Shown here: positions 21,283 to 33,945 of the stretch, piece after piece | How the letters are laid out: each line of letters begins with the position of its first letter | Numbering within the stretch: position 1 is the first letter of the stretch | Assembly: GCA_028023455.1 (NCBI GenBank) | Contig: JAQFVV010012402.1 | Coordinates: 9,652,292-9,716,291, forward strand | DNA: 64,000 nucleotides | Direction: 5' to 3' | From: Epiperipatus broadwayi | Lineage: Eukaryota; Onychophora; Udeonychophora; Euonychophora; Peripatidae | Translations under genes and position numbers: made by a program | The notes under the pieces: model-generated | Seen by the model: only the letters and a program-made list of their open reading frames with translations | What the model was told of the DNA's origin: nothing | Database searches by the model: none

Positions 21283-21970
21283 ATATACAAATAATAAATA
21301 TAATGGTAATTAACTATTGTATACTGTCTTTCAATCGGCAGAAGTACTTTCGGGTTAATTCCTTAAATTGCTTCAACTGCTGTTAAATTCAAAACACAAG
21401 CAAACATCATCAACTCAAATCCCATGATCCCGAATTTTAATGTTAGCAGCTTGTCTATTAATTATATTTATTTTATTTCTATTTATTAAAATTGCCTCCT
21501 TAATTTTTCTTTTATTATGGTTTCTTTCTTCATGAAGATGTATGTTATCATATATAGATAAATTGAGGTGCAGTATTGAAAAAAGATTAAAGGAGTAGGA
21601 ATTGTTGTACAAGCATGTGAAAAGTAAAAACAATAATGATTTAATGACTGCTTCAGTTTTCTTGGATCATGAAAGGATATGTAAATATAAATTTAAGTTT
21701 GATATTGAAAGTGTTAAGATTCTTTATGAAGAGAGAAACCATAATAAAAAAAATTAAGGAGGCAATTTTAATAAATAGAAATAAAATGAATATAATTAAC
21801 AGACAAGCTGGTAACATCAAATTTCAGGATTCATGGGATTTGAGTTGATGATGTTTGCTTCCGTTTGTTTTTTGAATTTAAAGGCAGGTTAAGGAATTAA
21901 CCAAAAGTACCTCTACAGATTGAAAGACAGTATATAATAGTTAATTACTGTTATATTTATTATTTATATA
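21283..21970. mobile_element. Penelope-like fragment pair in inverted orientation (PLE-C)
   Basis: Arms 21283-21537 and 21721-21970 are diverged reverse complements. Each carries the end of a PLE endonuclease frame followed by a 3' tail pointing outward (GATTGAAAGACAGTATATAA TAGTTAATTA at the right edge; its reverse complement near 21310). The right copy extends further into the coding region. The same tail occurs at 48468-48510. The RT and most of the GIY-YIG domain are missing. Confidence 0.65.
21620..21850 (+). pseudogene. PLE GIY-YIG C-terminal fragment
   Basis: Reading plus: KSKNNNDLMTASVFLDHERI, KFKFDIESVKILYEERN, then after a frameshift IKEAILINRNKMNIINRQAG and a terminal SWDL. The order EH-like...SA-x-H...K-I-L-x-E...R/K-IKEAI-x-I...IN resembles the end of Penelope-like proteins after the GIY-YIG motif. 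The left arm encodes the mirror version on the minus strand (HEERNHNKRKIKEAILINR). Non-functional fragment. Confidence 0.55.
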
Positions 21971-22969
21971 TATATATTAATCACAGATTATTACATTTTG
22001 TACTTGTGATATCATTGCAAATTTATCATCAAACTACATAATCTCTCTTGCTGCATTTTGGAGTTTACTATTTAATGATGAAAACTAACAATAGTCATTA
22101 TTCAAAAAAGTTATCTTGAATGCCAATTATAAATTAGTAAACAAAACATTTGTACAAACTGCATCTTGTTTCTATGTCTTTTAGAACTTTGAAAAATTAT
22201 GTCATTGTCTTAGCAGTTTCTTATCTACAAAAATTTAATGAATTTGTCTTTTAGCTGCAGCTTTGACTTCTGTCATTAGATTATATTTTTCCAAATCCAA
22301 AGAAATGTTACTGTTCTTGAAATATCAGTTAACTTTGTCCAGATATTCAGATCAAATCTTCTAAAAATTCAGACTGAACTTTGTGGAGTCAATTTAGTAG
22401 AGATTTCATTCTGATATAAAATGGCAATATCTTAGTTTATTTGCAATTTAGAACTTTTTTAAATTAATAGATGATTACTTCAACCTAAAACAATTAGAAA
22501 TTAGTAAATTTTAATAATAACTGATAATATACACTTAACTGTGTCATACTTCAAAAGTAATAAGATAATTGGAAATCAATTTCAAATCTGAGATAATTGA
22601 GAGAACACTTAATAATATTGGCACTAGATTGAATGATACTATGTTATTTATTTTACAATAAAGTGTTTTAGTTAAAACATCTTCACCTAAATAGCTTTAA
22701 CTAAAATTTCAAATAAAATAGTGTTTTCTATGTGTCTAGTAAATTTTATTGTTTTGACTGCATTCAGACTATTTTCATTCTGTTTATAGAAAAAATATTG
22801 AACTTTATCTTTCTTATCGCATTGCCAAATCCATATATTTAATATCATTTACTTTCTTTATTACTTTTACAATGCTTTATATAATAAAAACCTACTACTG
22901 GCAGTTTTAATTGGCCCATCAAATACATGAATACAAATATACATGAACATATAATTTAAAATGTTATAT
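21971..22969. other. Non-coding AT-rich stretch
   Basis: Nothing recognised apart from AT-rich sequence. Lies between the first CINP exon and the RBKS start, in the divergent intergenic region. Confidence 0.5.
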
Positions 22970-24930
22970 ATATATACTGTACCGGACATTCAATCCATTC
23001 TGACACAGAGGGTGCCACCAGATCACTACGTATCTGGAAAATTTATTTACTGTAATCAGAATGGATGATGATGATGGTTTGCGCAGACTAAACTCAGGGA
23101 GAAACAAGAGATCTTAAAATTGTTTAGACAATTGAGCAACAAAAGCACTAAGACAAACGTCAGCCAAATTAAGTTTAAACATATTTAAAAAGTTTTATTT
23201 AAGAGAAAATAAATTGCGAAGTATCAGTTTATGACACAATAAATAGGGTTAGCTCAGGCGTGACCGACTGATCTTCCAATAACGAATTATAAAGTGAGGA
23301 AGCAAATTTCATTCAGCAGAGGATTCACCCAAACATTGGTTTTCCCATTCAGATATTTAAACAATATGTTCTTGAAACAAATCAACAAAACCAGCACCGG
23401 CGAGCTTTCCGAGGCCCAAAAAATGTGTCTGACCACGAATGTCATATGTCGGTAGAAGCTGCACCTATTATTATGTTTAAAATAAAGGTGATTGATTTAC
23501 CTCAAGAACAACCGAAAAATATGATTGAAAATGAAAGGAAAACAATTAAAACTGGCAAATCCCAAACAAACGATTGGCAAAAACTACTCTAAGAATAATA
23601 ATTAAAGGTCTCAATAGGAGACAAGTAAATTATTAGAAAACCAGTTACATCTGCCCCAGCAATTAAAGAAAATGAATTACAAATAATTATAATTAAGAAA
23701 TAAATTTATGATACAAGTTCTGAGTACACGCTCTGATAAATTTAAAGCTACACGTAAATACAAAATAAATCTATCAGAGAGTGCACATGAGTACGAAAAT
23801 ATTAAAGCTTTAAATACTTTAGCAGCGAAAGTCTCTCTCACCTGTGATTTACAAAGGGATAAATATTATCTTCCTGCTGGTGACTTATAAAATTACAAAG
23901 AAAAACAATTCAAGTTTCCGCTTTCAGAGATATAAGAAATGAAATCCCCATCTGCAGAAAATTGGGACAATAAAGTCGCCAACCAAAAGATTTTTGGAGG
24001 TTTGCAAAAGTGCAAACACAGTGTTTAAAATTAATTATTAGCTACTAAAATAATGACAGGTAAGCATTTAAAATATACATGACTGCTAAAACATTTATAA
24101 AAAGTTTTAGGCATAAAAATATAAAAACTCACACGTCACTCTCCAATAAACAAAAATTGAAAGCAAACTTGGAATCTTAAAACTAAGATTCCAAGACACT
24201 GCAAAATACAAGAAATCACAACAAATATTAAATATGAGGCTAAATATTGCTTATAAATACAGATTTATAATTAGATGGAGCGGAGATTTAATTAAAAGAA
24301 ATTTACCCTGAGAAGAATAAAAGAAAACTTTACCTTACAGTAGAGCAGAGTTCGAGATGCGCACATTTGTTTTAGTCCATTTTCAGGTCCTTTGACAGTG
24401 GCAAGGTAGAGGCAGTGGGGTCTTGTTTATTTTAGGTGTTCATGGCAGGATTGAAGGAGAGTTGGCAGGAGTGGGTCCGTCCTTTTGAATTAAAATAGCA
24501 TGATATATTGTTGGTTATAAAATGGATAGCAGTATATTTTGGCATCCTGGAGAAAGCGAAAATTGTTTTAGTAACTGCAAATTTTGCTTTCAAAGATTAA
24601 ATGTCCAAACGTCTCTGGTACGAACGTTGAAGAGGTTAATCCGAATTAATATTGGAACTACAAAGCTGAACGAATCACTTTGATGGACTGCTGACTTAAT
24701 CTCTCTAGGATAGAATAGAATAGCTCATGAAATTTTTGGTGTTATTTATACCTCCACTGGATTTCCCGCGAAAACTAACCTTGTTGTTCAATTCTATGCC
24801 TAAGGCAGGGCAAATGAATATTAATCTCCAGCTCAATCTAATCTAAGAATTCTATCCAGGGATTATAAAAAAAAAAAAAAAACACAATTAAATCTCCGCT
24901 TTTAGACTGAACTTTAAAATGATTAATACA
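22970..24930. other. Unassigned higher-GC segment, possibly an old mobile element
   Basis: GC content rises clearly between about 22980 and 24880 and ends near an A15 run (24868-24882). Short frames occur on the plus strand, for example SVEAAPIIMFKIKVIDLPQE (about 23450-23510) and a 60-codon frame at 23708-23890, but none matches a family I recognise. The A run could be the tail of a retroposed sequence, or this could be a degraded LTR or DNA element. No inverted or direct terminal repeats were found by eye. Confidence 0.3.
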
Positions 24931-27202
24931 AAAGCCACAGGAATGTAATTATCAAGCTTGCCTGTTTTTAATCAAATTGATTTAAAATAAAAATAAAAAC
25001 AAGTGGTATCAGGAAACTATTTTAAAAACAATTTATACACACTAAAACGATCTATTTTAAATATAAACGAGTAGGTGTTTTAATACACATACTCTTTTTA
25101 AATAATAATAAAAAAACTTAACATTAGATAAGATTTAACAAAAATTAAGTTTTTAATTTTGGCAGTAAAATCCTTGAATCAGATATCAATCAGGTTCAAT
25201 ATATTCTATCTTATAATTAATATTCATATACCTAAATATATAGATATATCTTTATATATCTCTCTATATAATTTAAACCCCTTTATATATAATCCATTTT
25301 TACCTTTAATTTTTACATTAATACTTCCTATAATCATATATATATATTATTTTTATTTCATTTATTTTTTATTTTATTCTTATTAATTTTTTTTAATGTT
25401 ATATATTTATATTTTACTTTATTATTCATTATATTAACATTCAATATTTATAATTTTCTTTAACCTATAATATTATTTCTTTTTACCTTTTTATTAAGCC
25501 CTGATAGAGAATGTCAGCCATTCAAACCATTGAAGATACTCAATTCAAAAGATGGTGAAAATAATAAAGTTTAAAAGTGGATTTTAAAAATAGTAAGACA
25601 TAAAACCCAATACAAACAGACAAAAAAAAGTACATGAAAAACAATCACAAGTGCTTTTTTAAGAAGAATTATTTCTCCTTAATAAATTACTGCTCTATTT
25701 TTCTGTTGTGAACTTAGCAATATTCTTATTATGTATGTAAATTAATTCTCTGCCAAATAAGTGGAATATCTAGGTGAGACAGCACTATGACCAAGCAACA
25801 TCACTTAATCATTATTGGTAATAATTTACCATTGCTTGTTGCTCTCATAATATAATTAATTCTAATATCCCAATACTTAAAAATATTTTCCAGATGCTAA
25901 AAATGTTTTGTAATAATCAACAACAATGCAGCTCTCCCCCCATTCTATAGAATATCTACTAAAGATACAATTTCATCTATACAAGAATTAACAATGCATA
26001 TACTTAACTTATAATATAGGAACCATGAAAGTTTACTAAATTATTAATAAAACTGTGATAATTTATTCATTAAGACAACACAAACTATTTTAAGATAATT
26101 TCACTAATATAAAATTAAGGTTTATAGTTTACAATAAAACATCCAGAAGTAAAAGGTCAATAAAATATAAATAAAAAAAGGAAAAACTTATTTGTTCCAT
26201 TATATATTATAGTCAAAATAAGTTGAGAAACCCAAACCCACAAACTAATGGCAAATCTCAAAATTAAAACCTAACAGAAGAATGACTATTTTAAATCATT
26301 AAATAATTAGAAAATAAACAATTTGTTTCAATATGTAAACAAATTTATAATCGTCAAACTAGAACTAATCGGAAAAAATGTAGTAATGATAATTTTTTTT
26401 TACATAAACATATAAATATGAAAGGAAAAGAAAATAATGATGTTATATTTCTGGAAAAAAAATATAATCATGGAATGAAATACATATTGATTTAGACATA
26501 AAACAATTTAAGAAAAAACAATAACTTATTATTTGCATTAGAAAATGAAATCCAATAGAAAAGTCCATAAAAGATAGAAAAAGATGATATGAGGGTTTAG
26601 AAAAAAAATGATGGATTTTGGAGGTCTAGCTAAGCAGAAACCATAAAAACCTCTAGGGTACAAGTTTCACAGTCCATTTCATACAAGTGTGTTTATTCAT
26701 GTTGATTATTTATTTCATGTATTTATGATTTATTTTAACTAGCATTTGCTTTTGTATTATTTCATGGTCCAAGCAATAATTATTTCAGAGGTATAAAAAT
26801 GTATTTTGAGTCCTTTTATTATAGTTGGTTTATTTTATTGGCTTTTTTCTACACTGATAATCAGATTGGGGTTTTCAATCCACTTTTTCCAATTCTCAAA
26901 TTGGCTGAAGATCACTTTGTTAAGTCTAGTCATTACATTCTATAGTTATCTGATTGTTACATAATCTTGGAGTTATCTTGGATAATAATGGATTCTTGGG
27001 TTTCTTCTTCAGGTATAATTCCTGTTGTTGGGATCATGATTGATTTTTATCTGATACCTGAACTTCTATTTCTGATATCAGTATCTTAGTTAGACTCTTC
27101 TGGGCTGATTTATTAGTTCATGCATGGTTGATTTATGCCATTGATGATTTTCTTTATTGGTTTCAATTATAAATTTATTTAATGCACATTGATTGCGTAG
27201 GT
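24931..27202. other. Non-coding stretch, low-complexity AT at 25150-25480
   Basis: 25159-25480 is nearly pure A/T and gives a spurious 75-codon isoleucine/tyrosine-rich ORF. 26700-26960 is a diverged relative of 30540-30840. Otherwise nothing is recognised. Confidence 0.5.
26700..26960. repeat. Diverged dispersed repeat, copy 1 (partner at 30540-30840)
   Basis: Shared ordered motifs: AATAATTATTTCAGAG, GAGTCCTTTTATTATAGTTGG, TTTATTTTATTGGC, and CACTTTGTTAAGTCTAGT. The second copy reads AATAATTATTCCAGAG, GAGTCACAGTCCTTTCG, TTTGTTTTATTGGT and CAATTTGTTGAGTCTAAT. Direct orientation, not assigned to a class. Confidence 0.4.
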
Positions 27203-27407
27203 AATATTTACTAAGGCAATAAACTTAAAGCATGTGCAGTTGAAAATGCGAAGGTAGGAACCTCTACAGGTTTTAATCACTTGTAGTTAAGACCTGTAGA
27301 GGTCCCTACCTTCACATTTTCAACCACATATGGTTAAGACCTGTAGAGGTCCCTACCTTCGCATTTTCAACTGCACATCCTTTAGGTTTATTGCCTTAGT
27401 AAATATT
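27203..27407. mobile_element. Palindromic MITE with internal 47-bp direct duplication
   Basis: AATATTTACTAAGGCAATAAAC at the left is mirrored by GTTTATTGCCTTAGTAAATATT at the right, and GCAGTTGAAAATGCGAAGGTAG by CTACCTTCGCATTTTCAACTGC. The right-hand half-unit GTTAAGACCTGTAGAGGTCC... occurs twice in tandem (27286-27332 and 27333-27379). No coding capacity. Confidence 0.75.
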
Positions 27408-28010
27408 ATTTATTGGTTTCATTTATCAATAAAAAAAGGCAAAAATTAATTTTATGATCCTTTACATGTATAACGCAGAATTCAAACAAAATAATTATCT
27501 CTTTTTGGTGTTCTAATCTAAGAGAGATAAGTACAATTAATGGCAAGATTACAAATTATGGGCTTAATGGTTTTATCTATTTGTAAATGGTCTGTCAGTT
27601 TGTAATCAAGTTTTTTATTAAATGCTTCTGCATTTTCTTTTCTGATGTCTATTATGTTGAAAAATCTGGATTAATTAGCTATAGTATACCATAGGTGAAT
27701 AAACCAGTCACAGGCCACAGCCAGAGATAAATGAAAAGTTTTATTGTTTTTATTATGTTTTTAAAAAATAAAATGAAGCTTTAATGACTATTGTTTTGTT
27801 GCAGTTTATAAATTGCCACCTAATTTCTTAGATATAATAGAGACTGCTGATCTGGAGTTCAGCTCCATTATTATTATTATCTCAATGAGTTAGAATCTTT
27901 CAACCAATCAAAATGACGTACACTAAACTCTTTGTTATAAATTTGGGGTAGTATTGACACCATTATTTTGTAATACAAATTTATTCTACGTGGCCAATAA
28001 AATTATAATA

Positions 28011-28896
28011 CACCTGGGTCTCGTTTTATGCGGTAGATAGGTTCCTCAGAAAACACGCATAAAAGAAATCGCACAAAAATAAACGTAACTTACCTTGAAA
28101 AATGGGGGATAGGTTCCCGTAATTTTCAGAAATTGGCATAAAAGCAAAGCAACAAGGAAAAATTACTTTAAAATTCACATTAAAAAAATAAGGAAATAAA
28201 ATATGACTAATAAAAAATTTCAAATATATAAAAAAAATTAATATAAGACAAACTTTTTTTATTAACTGCAGTATTTAATTTCACATTTTTTCATACATAT
28301 TTTAATCATTACTGCTACTTTACAATATGAGTTCGTTTGTGAATTAGTAAGAAATTAGATTCATGATGTGTTGTACAACTAGCGCCACTTCCAGACTTGT
28401 GCTGTTTCTATATTTAAAAAATGAGATGCAATCAAAACAAAAAAATTAATCATTATCATTCGAAAGATTATTTTCAGTTTATAAAATCAATAAAATCTTC
28501 GTTATTATTTATTTTAAAAATCTAAAAAAAATATTTATATCTGTTAATATTTAATAAACTATGTTTTAAAAGTTTAAAATTTTTGAATATTTATTGCGAT
28601 ATTTTTATACGTATGTATAAATCGATTATTATTATTTACTCATTAGTATAAGTAGGTTATTTACATAAAAGCTAAGATTCTAAATACAGCTTATGGCCAT
28701 ATTAACGTAAGCTGCTAATATAACATTATATTTTTGAAAGAAAAAAAAAGTATTTCAAGTCAAAATAAGTTATTAATAATTTAAATTTTTTGATATCTAA
28801 TAAATATAGTGAAATATGAAAGATATTAAGAAGAAACATGAATCGCATAACTTCAAAATCGCATTAAAATAATCTGCATAAAATGAGACCCAGGTG
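28011..28896. mobile_element. TA-flanked DNA transposon remnant (Tc1/mariner- or pogo-like)
   Basis: The 5' end CACCTGGGTCTCGTTTTATGC is matched by the reverse complement of the 3' end (CACCTGGGTCTCATTTTATGC), 20 of 21 bases. TA lies on both sides (28009-28010 and 28897-28898), consistent with TA target duplication. Interior 850 bp is AT-rich; the 65-codon minus-strand frame at 28026-28223 overlaps the left end and matches nothing. Internal GCATAAAAGAAATCGCAC-like subterminal motifs repeat near the right end. Non-autonomous. Confidence 0.75.
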
Positions 28897-31140
28897 TATT
28901 GGATAATCATCTGTATGTACTAACATTGTTTTTGCAGATAACTTTCACAACATCTATAAAAAAATTTGTGAAGGCTTACAAATGCAGGTTTTGTCTTACT
29001 GTGTGATAGAGGTTTGTACTATGACATAATTTTATCATTTTCATTGCTCATATTTATTTTTGAACAAGCTTTCTTTAAAGATATTTTTGTATCAGATATT
29101 GATTCTACTAGAAATGCCTGAGAAATTTTGCAATCAGTAGTATTAGGATGCATCAACATTTTGGATCATAGACTATGGTCTTATATACCATAGACAAAAC
29201 AGTTTTTCAGGAAAATTTCAAGAAAATTTGAAATTTTTTTATCAGTACTAAATTAACAAGCTTGGTGACATAGTTAACTATCTGATTGAAATAATACTTT
29301 TGCAATAATTGTAGCTTGAGATTGCAAGACTTATATGTTGTAGACCCACTTTTATACATTCTGAAATGTTCAAATTTGATTTGTTTTTAAAAAATCTTAA
29401 ACTATTTATAAATTTGATTTCAGTTCTCTGGAAATTTGCCTATTTTTTAGATAACTTTGAACAAATTCCTTTAGAAATCTTACTTTTGCTATCATAATTC
29501 TTTATTTTAATTAAAAAGATAAAAAGTAAATTTCTTTCAATGAATTTTTGTTTCTGCACAATTGGTCAATTGAATTTGATTTTCCACATATTTTAATTTT
29601 ATTCTTTATTTTATTAATAGTGGCAAATATGATTACCAACTTTATTAACTAATTGGTATCATATTAACGATGCCATTTATTAATAGTAAAGATAATTTTA
29701 ATTTTATTAGTAATATTACCAAAATCATTCTTTCCTTTATTTTGCTATAATATCTTATATAAATACAATTTATATAAACCACTTTTAACACTTTTTAGCA
29801 AGTCTTTTATTGTATATATGTATATACACACACCTTATATTTCAACTGTCTTGCAGTCTTCTTCAGAGCTATGAAATAATGAACAAAATAAAATTAAATA
29901 CATAACTATATAAATAATACCATAGAAAATGTAAACAATAAAAAATTAAAAATATATAACAATACATAATAAAACTGAAGTAAATATAATCAAACCCAAA
30001 TAAAATAATCCAGTTAATATAAAATAAAATATACAATATAAATAGAAAATAAATACAAATTATACATGTGTATTCCTAACTGTATACATACATATTCAAG
30101 AACAACTATTAATCTAAATATATTATTTATTTTTATTATTTTTTAATAATCTCCTAACTTAAACTTTATTATTATTAGTTCCACCTCAATTATATATTTA
30201 ATAATTTTATATTTTTATAATTGTTCATTCAACAGTATTTCACTTATTAATATTCTTTTTAATTTTTAAATTATATAATATATATTATTCAATCTTCTGA
30301 TAAAATAATATTTTATATTTATTATTTTTTGCTTAAAAATGTTATGAGTGGTTTGGATAAATTGTATTTATTAGTAATAACTCCTTATACACATAACAGT
30401 TTACATTTGTTAGTTCATTATAACATGTTGCAATTAAATTGTCCAAGTATAAAAATGACTAGAAAGCAGCATAATTTAATGGTTTGATGGGTGTTTGGTT
30501 ACTATGGACCAATTCATAATCCATTTCAATTATGATGTTGTTTTATTGTTTATTGTAAATAGTATTTAGAATCCAAATGAAAGAATTTGCTTATCTGTGA
30601 TGACATGGAAATAATTATTCCAGAGATGTTTTCCCATAAATACTGACAGCCACAAACTTCCATATAAAAATGGAGTCACAGTCCTTTCGTTATGATTTGG
30701 TTTGTTTTATTGGTTACTTTGATTCTTGATTGAAAATCAAATTGTTTATAAAATTTTATTTAAAAATGCCTTTTTAAACTGTATGATTGTCCAGGGATCA
30801 ATTTGTTGAGTCTAATAACTACATTTATAACTTCCAGTTTAAATTTTAAAGCAAATTTTAATATTACATTATGAATGAATTCTATCACAATTCATAAATA
30901 ATACATTGGCACATAATTTAGAACTAAATTGCAACAGTAATAAAATTCCAAAAAATATTTCATTACTCTTTTCAAAATATAAATACTTAACTTCCTTTTA
31001 TGCTTGTTGAATGTTGAAAATTGAAGGTAATGAAATATAACCCTCCATGATATTCTTACACAAAATATAGTTATATATGATTCAATCAAGCAAAAAAATA
31101 TTGGCTAATTAATTTTGAGTTTATACAGTGATAGAATGGC
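28897..31140. other. Non-coding stretch; possible PLE tail at 29790-30100
   Basis: Mostly AT-rich and unassigned. ACTGTCTTGCAGTCTTCTTC AGAGCTATGAAAT near 29845 reads on the minus strand as a 'GAAGAAGACTGCAAGACAGTTGAAA'-like phrase seen downstream of some PLE ORFs. The flanks are simple A/T sequence, so this is a weak clue. 30540-30840 is the partner of the repeat at 26700. Confidence 0.3.
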
Positions 31141-31145
31141 AGACT

Positions 31146-31163
31146 TGAGAGAGAGAGAGAGAG
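31146..31163. repeat. (GA)n microsatellite
   Basis: GAGAGAGAGAGAGAGAG run between non-coding stretches. Within the CINP-RBKS interval, close to the LINE copies. Confidence 0.85.
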
Positions 31164-31717
31164 GTTAGTGAATTGATTCTCAGTTAAATAAAAAACTCAA
31201 TTTAGTTAATTCAATGGAACTATTTTTAGTAATCAAACAATTACTTTATTACTCAAATGCAAATAATTCCATGTTTATTAAAATTCTAGCGAGATATCAT
31301 TGTGAAATCATGAGTTCACAAAGATTTTACCTATATTTGACATGATAATACAAAAAATCATTTACCAATTACTGTTGTTAAAAAAAAAAAGTTTTAATAC
31401 TGTAGTATTATTATAACACTAAAATTTTGGGAAAGTGCTTTAGATGCTAAATTTGCAATTATATTGGAAACATAGTTATAACAGAGGCGATGTGATGCAC
31501 TATGGCTTTTCCTTTCTCAGAGTCAGGAATCTCTCAGTCACTATGCCCCAAAAAATCTGTTAGCCACCTTCCCTTCCTATTGCCCATCCTAAGTTTTTCC
31601 CATATTCTTCTCTATCCTGCTCCATCCCATTTCCACAACATTATCTTTGTCCACCCTATGATCTTTATATCTAAATTCCTCTTATCTTTTTCCAAACTCA
31701 GCATAAAAACCAAGAAC

Positions 31718-31921
31718 CTACTTTCTGTATAAACTTTGTTTATATTTATTCTCCCACAACTTCATTATCTGTTCCCTTTCTGCTTGTAAGCATTTACATT
31801 TAATTAACAGATGCCTAATATTTTCCATGCCTTCCTTACATAACTTGCAGACTAAATCATCCACATTTCTCCATTTATGTGTATATTCCCTTGTTGCTAC
31901 CAATCTTGTTCGAGCCACCAA
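31718..31921 (-). pseudogene. C-terminal zinc-knuckle-like tail of LINE copy A
   Basis: LVATREYTHKWRNVDDLVCK LCKEGMENIRHLLIKCKCLQ: a C-x2-C-x(8)-H-x4-C pattern followed by AEREQIMKLWE. Copy B has the same tail, with the last Cys displaced (HLLIEYKC). Confidence 0.8.
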
Positions 31922-32623
31922 ATATTCTGTTCACTTCTATATATATTTAGACTCTTTTTACTCTCCATACTAGTTCTCCACTTCTCCAACTCCCTATTTT
32001 TTATTAATGCATCTATTCTTCTGCTTCATTCCTTGCCATTATAACACTCAACAATTCTCCTAAGACAATCATCCAACATTTTGTATAAGTATACTAATAT
32101 GAAATTTTTATCCAAATCTTCTGCATATTGCACTACCTTTCTCATCCATCTTATTGCCTATCCTTTACTCAAAATCCAATTAAATACTATTTTGACTATT
32201 CTCTTATTATCTGTAAATTGCAATCTACCAAACATTTTCATTTTGCTTTTTGCATCTCTCATATAAAAACTTGACTATACCATTTCTCCTGGTATTGACC
32301 ACTTTTCTTGTTCACACCTCTGCATCTAATGCATGCCTTCCTACTTCTCTTTGTACTTTTTCTGAGTAATCTAACACCCCTTTACTGACACATAATGCAT
32401 CATTACCATAAGTTAACTCTGCTACTGTCATTCTCTTCCATACAATTCTTGCTATATCATATTTATTATATGAAAACACTGGTAATTTTTTTATCAGTCA
32501 ATTTCTTATTCATCCAAGCAATTTTTCTGTTTAAGACAATTCCCAAATATTTATAGCTATTCACTACATTTTATTTTATATGTCCTAATAAAAATTCTTT
32601 CTCTTCTCTTTCCCCAGCATTTA

Positions 32624-32980
32624 TCATGATTTTATTTTTGATTTTTTCTTCATTAAATTTAATCCCCATCTCTTTATCTTCAGCATAACTTTCCTACTTT
32701 CTGTGCACAAAAACAAATTATCAGCAAATAAAAGACCTGATAATATATACACTCCCTTGCCATCTATTAATGGTATCTCTACCCCTCTTCCTAACCTTTC
32801 TATTGCTCTCTCCATTTCTCTCAAATATAACAAAAACAAGTTAAGTGACAAAGGGCATCCTTGCCTTAGTCCCACCCCACTTTTAACTCTAACTGATTCT
32901 ATATTTCCTAATTGATATGTATAGTAATTATTTTCATACAATCTCTTAATAAGATCCACTAAAGCTCCATTCATTCCCAA
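32624..32980 (-). pseudogene. RT palm fragment of LINE copy A
   Basis: 118 codons: GVGLRQGCPLS is the RT loop before motif B, then LREMERAIERLGRGVEIPLI and ILSGLLFADNLFLC (motif C with Asp to Asn at the second catalytic position). The end KKKSKIKS corresponds to the next RT block. Upstream RT sequence is in another frame (33242-33021), ending FIDIEKT at motif A. Confidence 0.85.
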
Positions 32981-33020
32981 ATTTACTAAACTTACCCATA
33001 ATCTATTTCTATTTACTCTA

Positions 33021-33242
33021 TCATGTCTTCTCTATATCTATAAAGACCATATATAACTGGCTACCTGTATTCCTACTCATATCTATAAGTTGTGTGACTA
33101 CAAATAAACTATCTCCTATATGCCTAGCCAATCGAAAACCTCCTTGCATTTCTCTCACTATATTCTTCTCTTCCATCCATTTTGCAACCCTTCCAGCCAC
33201 CATATATGCAAAAACTTTATATAACACTGATGTTACAGCCAT
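33021..33242 (-). pseudogene. RT fingers/motif A fragment of LINE copy A
   Basis: MAVTSVLYKVFAYMVAGRVA...MQGGFRLARHIGDSLFVV TQLI...YMVFIDIEKT: the 'GFR...D...FIDIEKA' series of LINE reverse transcriptases. The frame breaks just after motif A. It matches the degenerate sequence at 36040-36190 in copy B. Confidence 0.8.
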
Positions 33243-33509
33243 CAGTCAATAACTATTTAACTTTCTATGATCCTTCCCCTTTCCTTTAAATAATAACCTT
33301 ACTCTTGTATTATTCCAGCTATCGGGAAATTTTCTCTTCTGTGCCATCTTATTAAAACATGATAAGATTTAATTTTGTCCTATTTCCTAAATTCATCACC
33401 ATCTCTGCTGCCCATTCAATTAAATCTCTTGCCTTTCCACTTTTCAATTTCTTCTCTGCCTCATTTAATTCATTTTCAGTAAACCTAATATTTCCATTAC
33501 TATATGGTT

Positions 33510-33945
33510 TTATGTTATTACTCTATCCTTCACATCTAACATCTTTTCTAAATCCATTATATACTTATTTAAGATTGTCTCTAATTCTTCTCTAGAGCAA
33601 CACTCTTTTTCCTCATCATTTAGTAATACTATTTCTCTCTGCCCTATATTTCTTCTTTTAATATATTTCCAAAATTTTTTACTCCCATCTCTTTCACTTT
33701 TATTAATATGCTCCGATAATTTACTATTTAATTTCATTCTCTCTCTATAATTATACATTTTAACCAACTTCTTCTTTTTGAACAGTTTTCCCATTTGATA
33801 TTATCATCTTTTTCACCCAACTTGTTTTTAATAGCACAGTTTTATTCTCTGCATGCTTTTTTCTCTCTTTTACATTTTTACAAATTCTCACTTGTCTATT
33901 ACTTTTATTCTTCTGAATATTCTCACCTAAAACCTTATTTGCCAT
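33510..33945 (-). pseudogene. LINE copy A linker between endonuclease and RT
   Basis: Two overlapping frames (33945-33760 and 33794-33510) encode a basic, helical segment (KKFWKYIKRRNIGQREIVLL) typical of the region between endonuclease and RT in LINE proteins. The frame shift lies in the overlap. Confidence 0.6.

Noticed and set aside
25159-25386. 75-codon I/Y-rich ORF
   Set aside because: Almost pure A/T low-complexity DNA with no start context or similarity.
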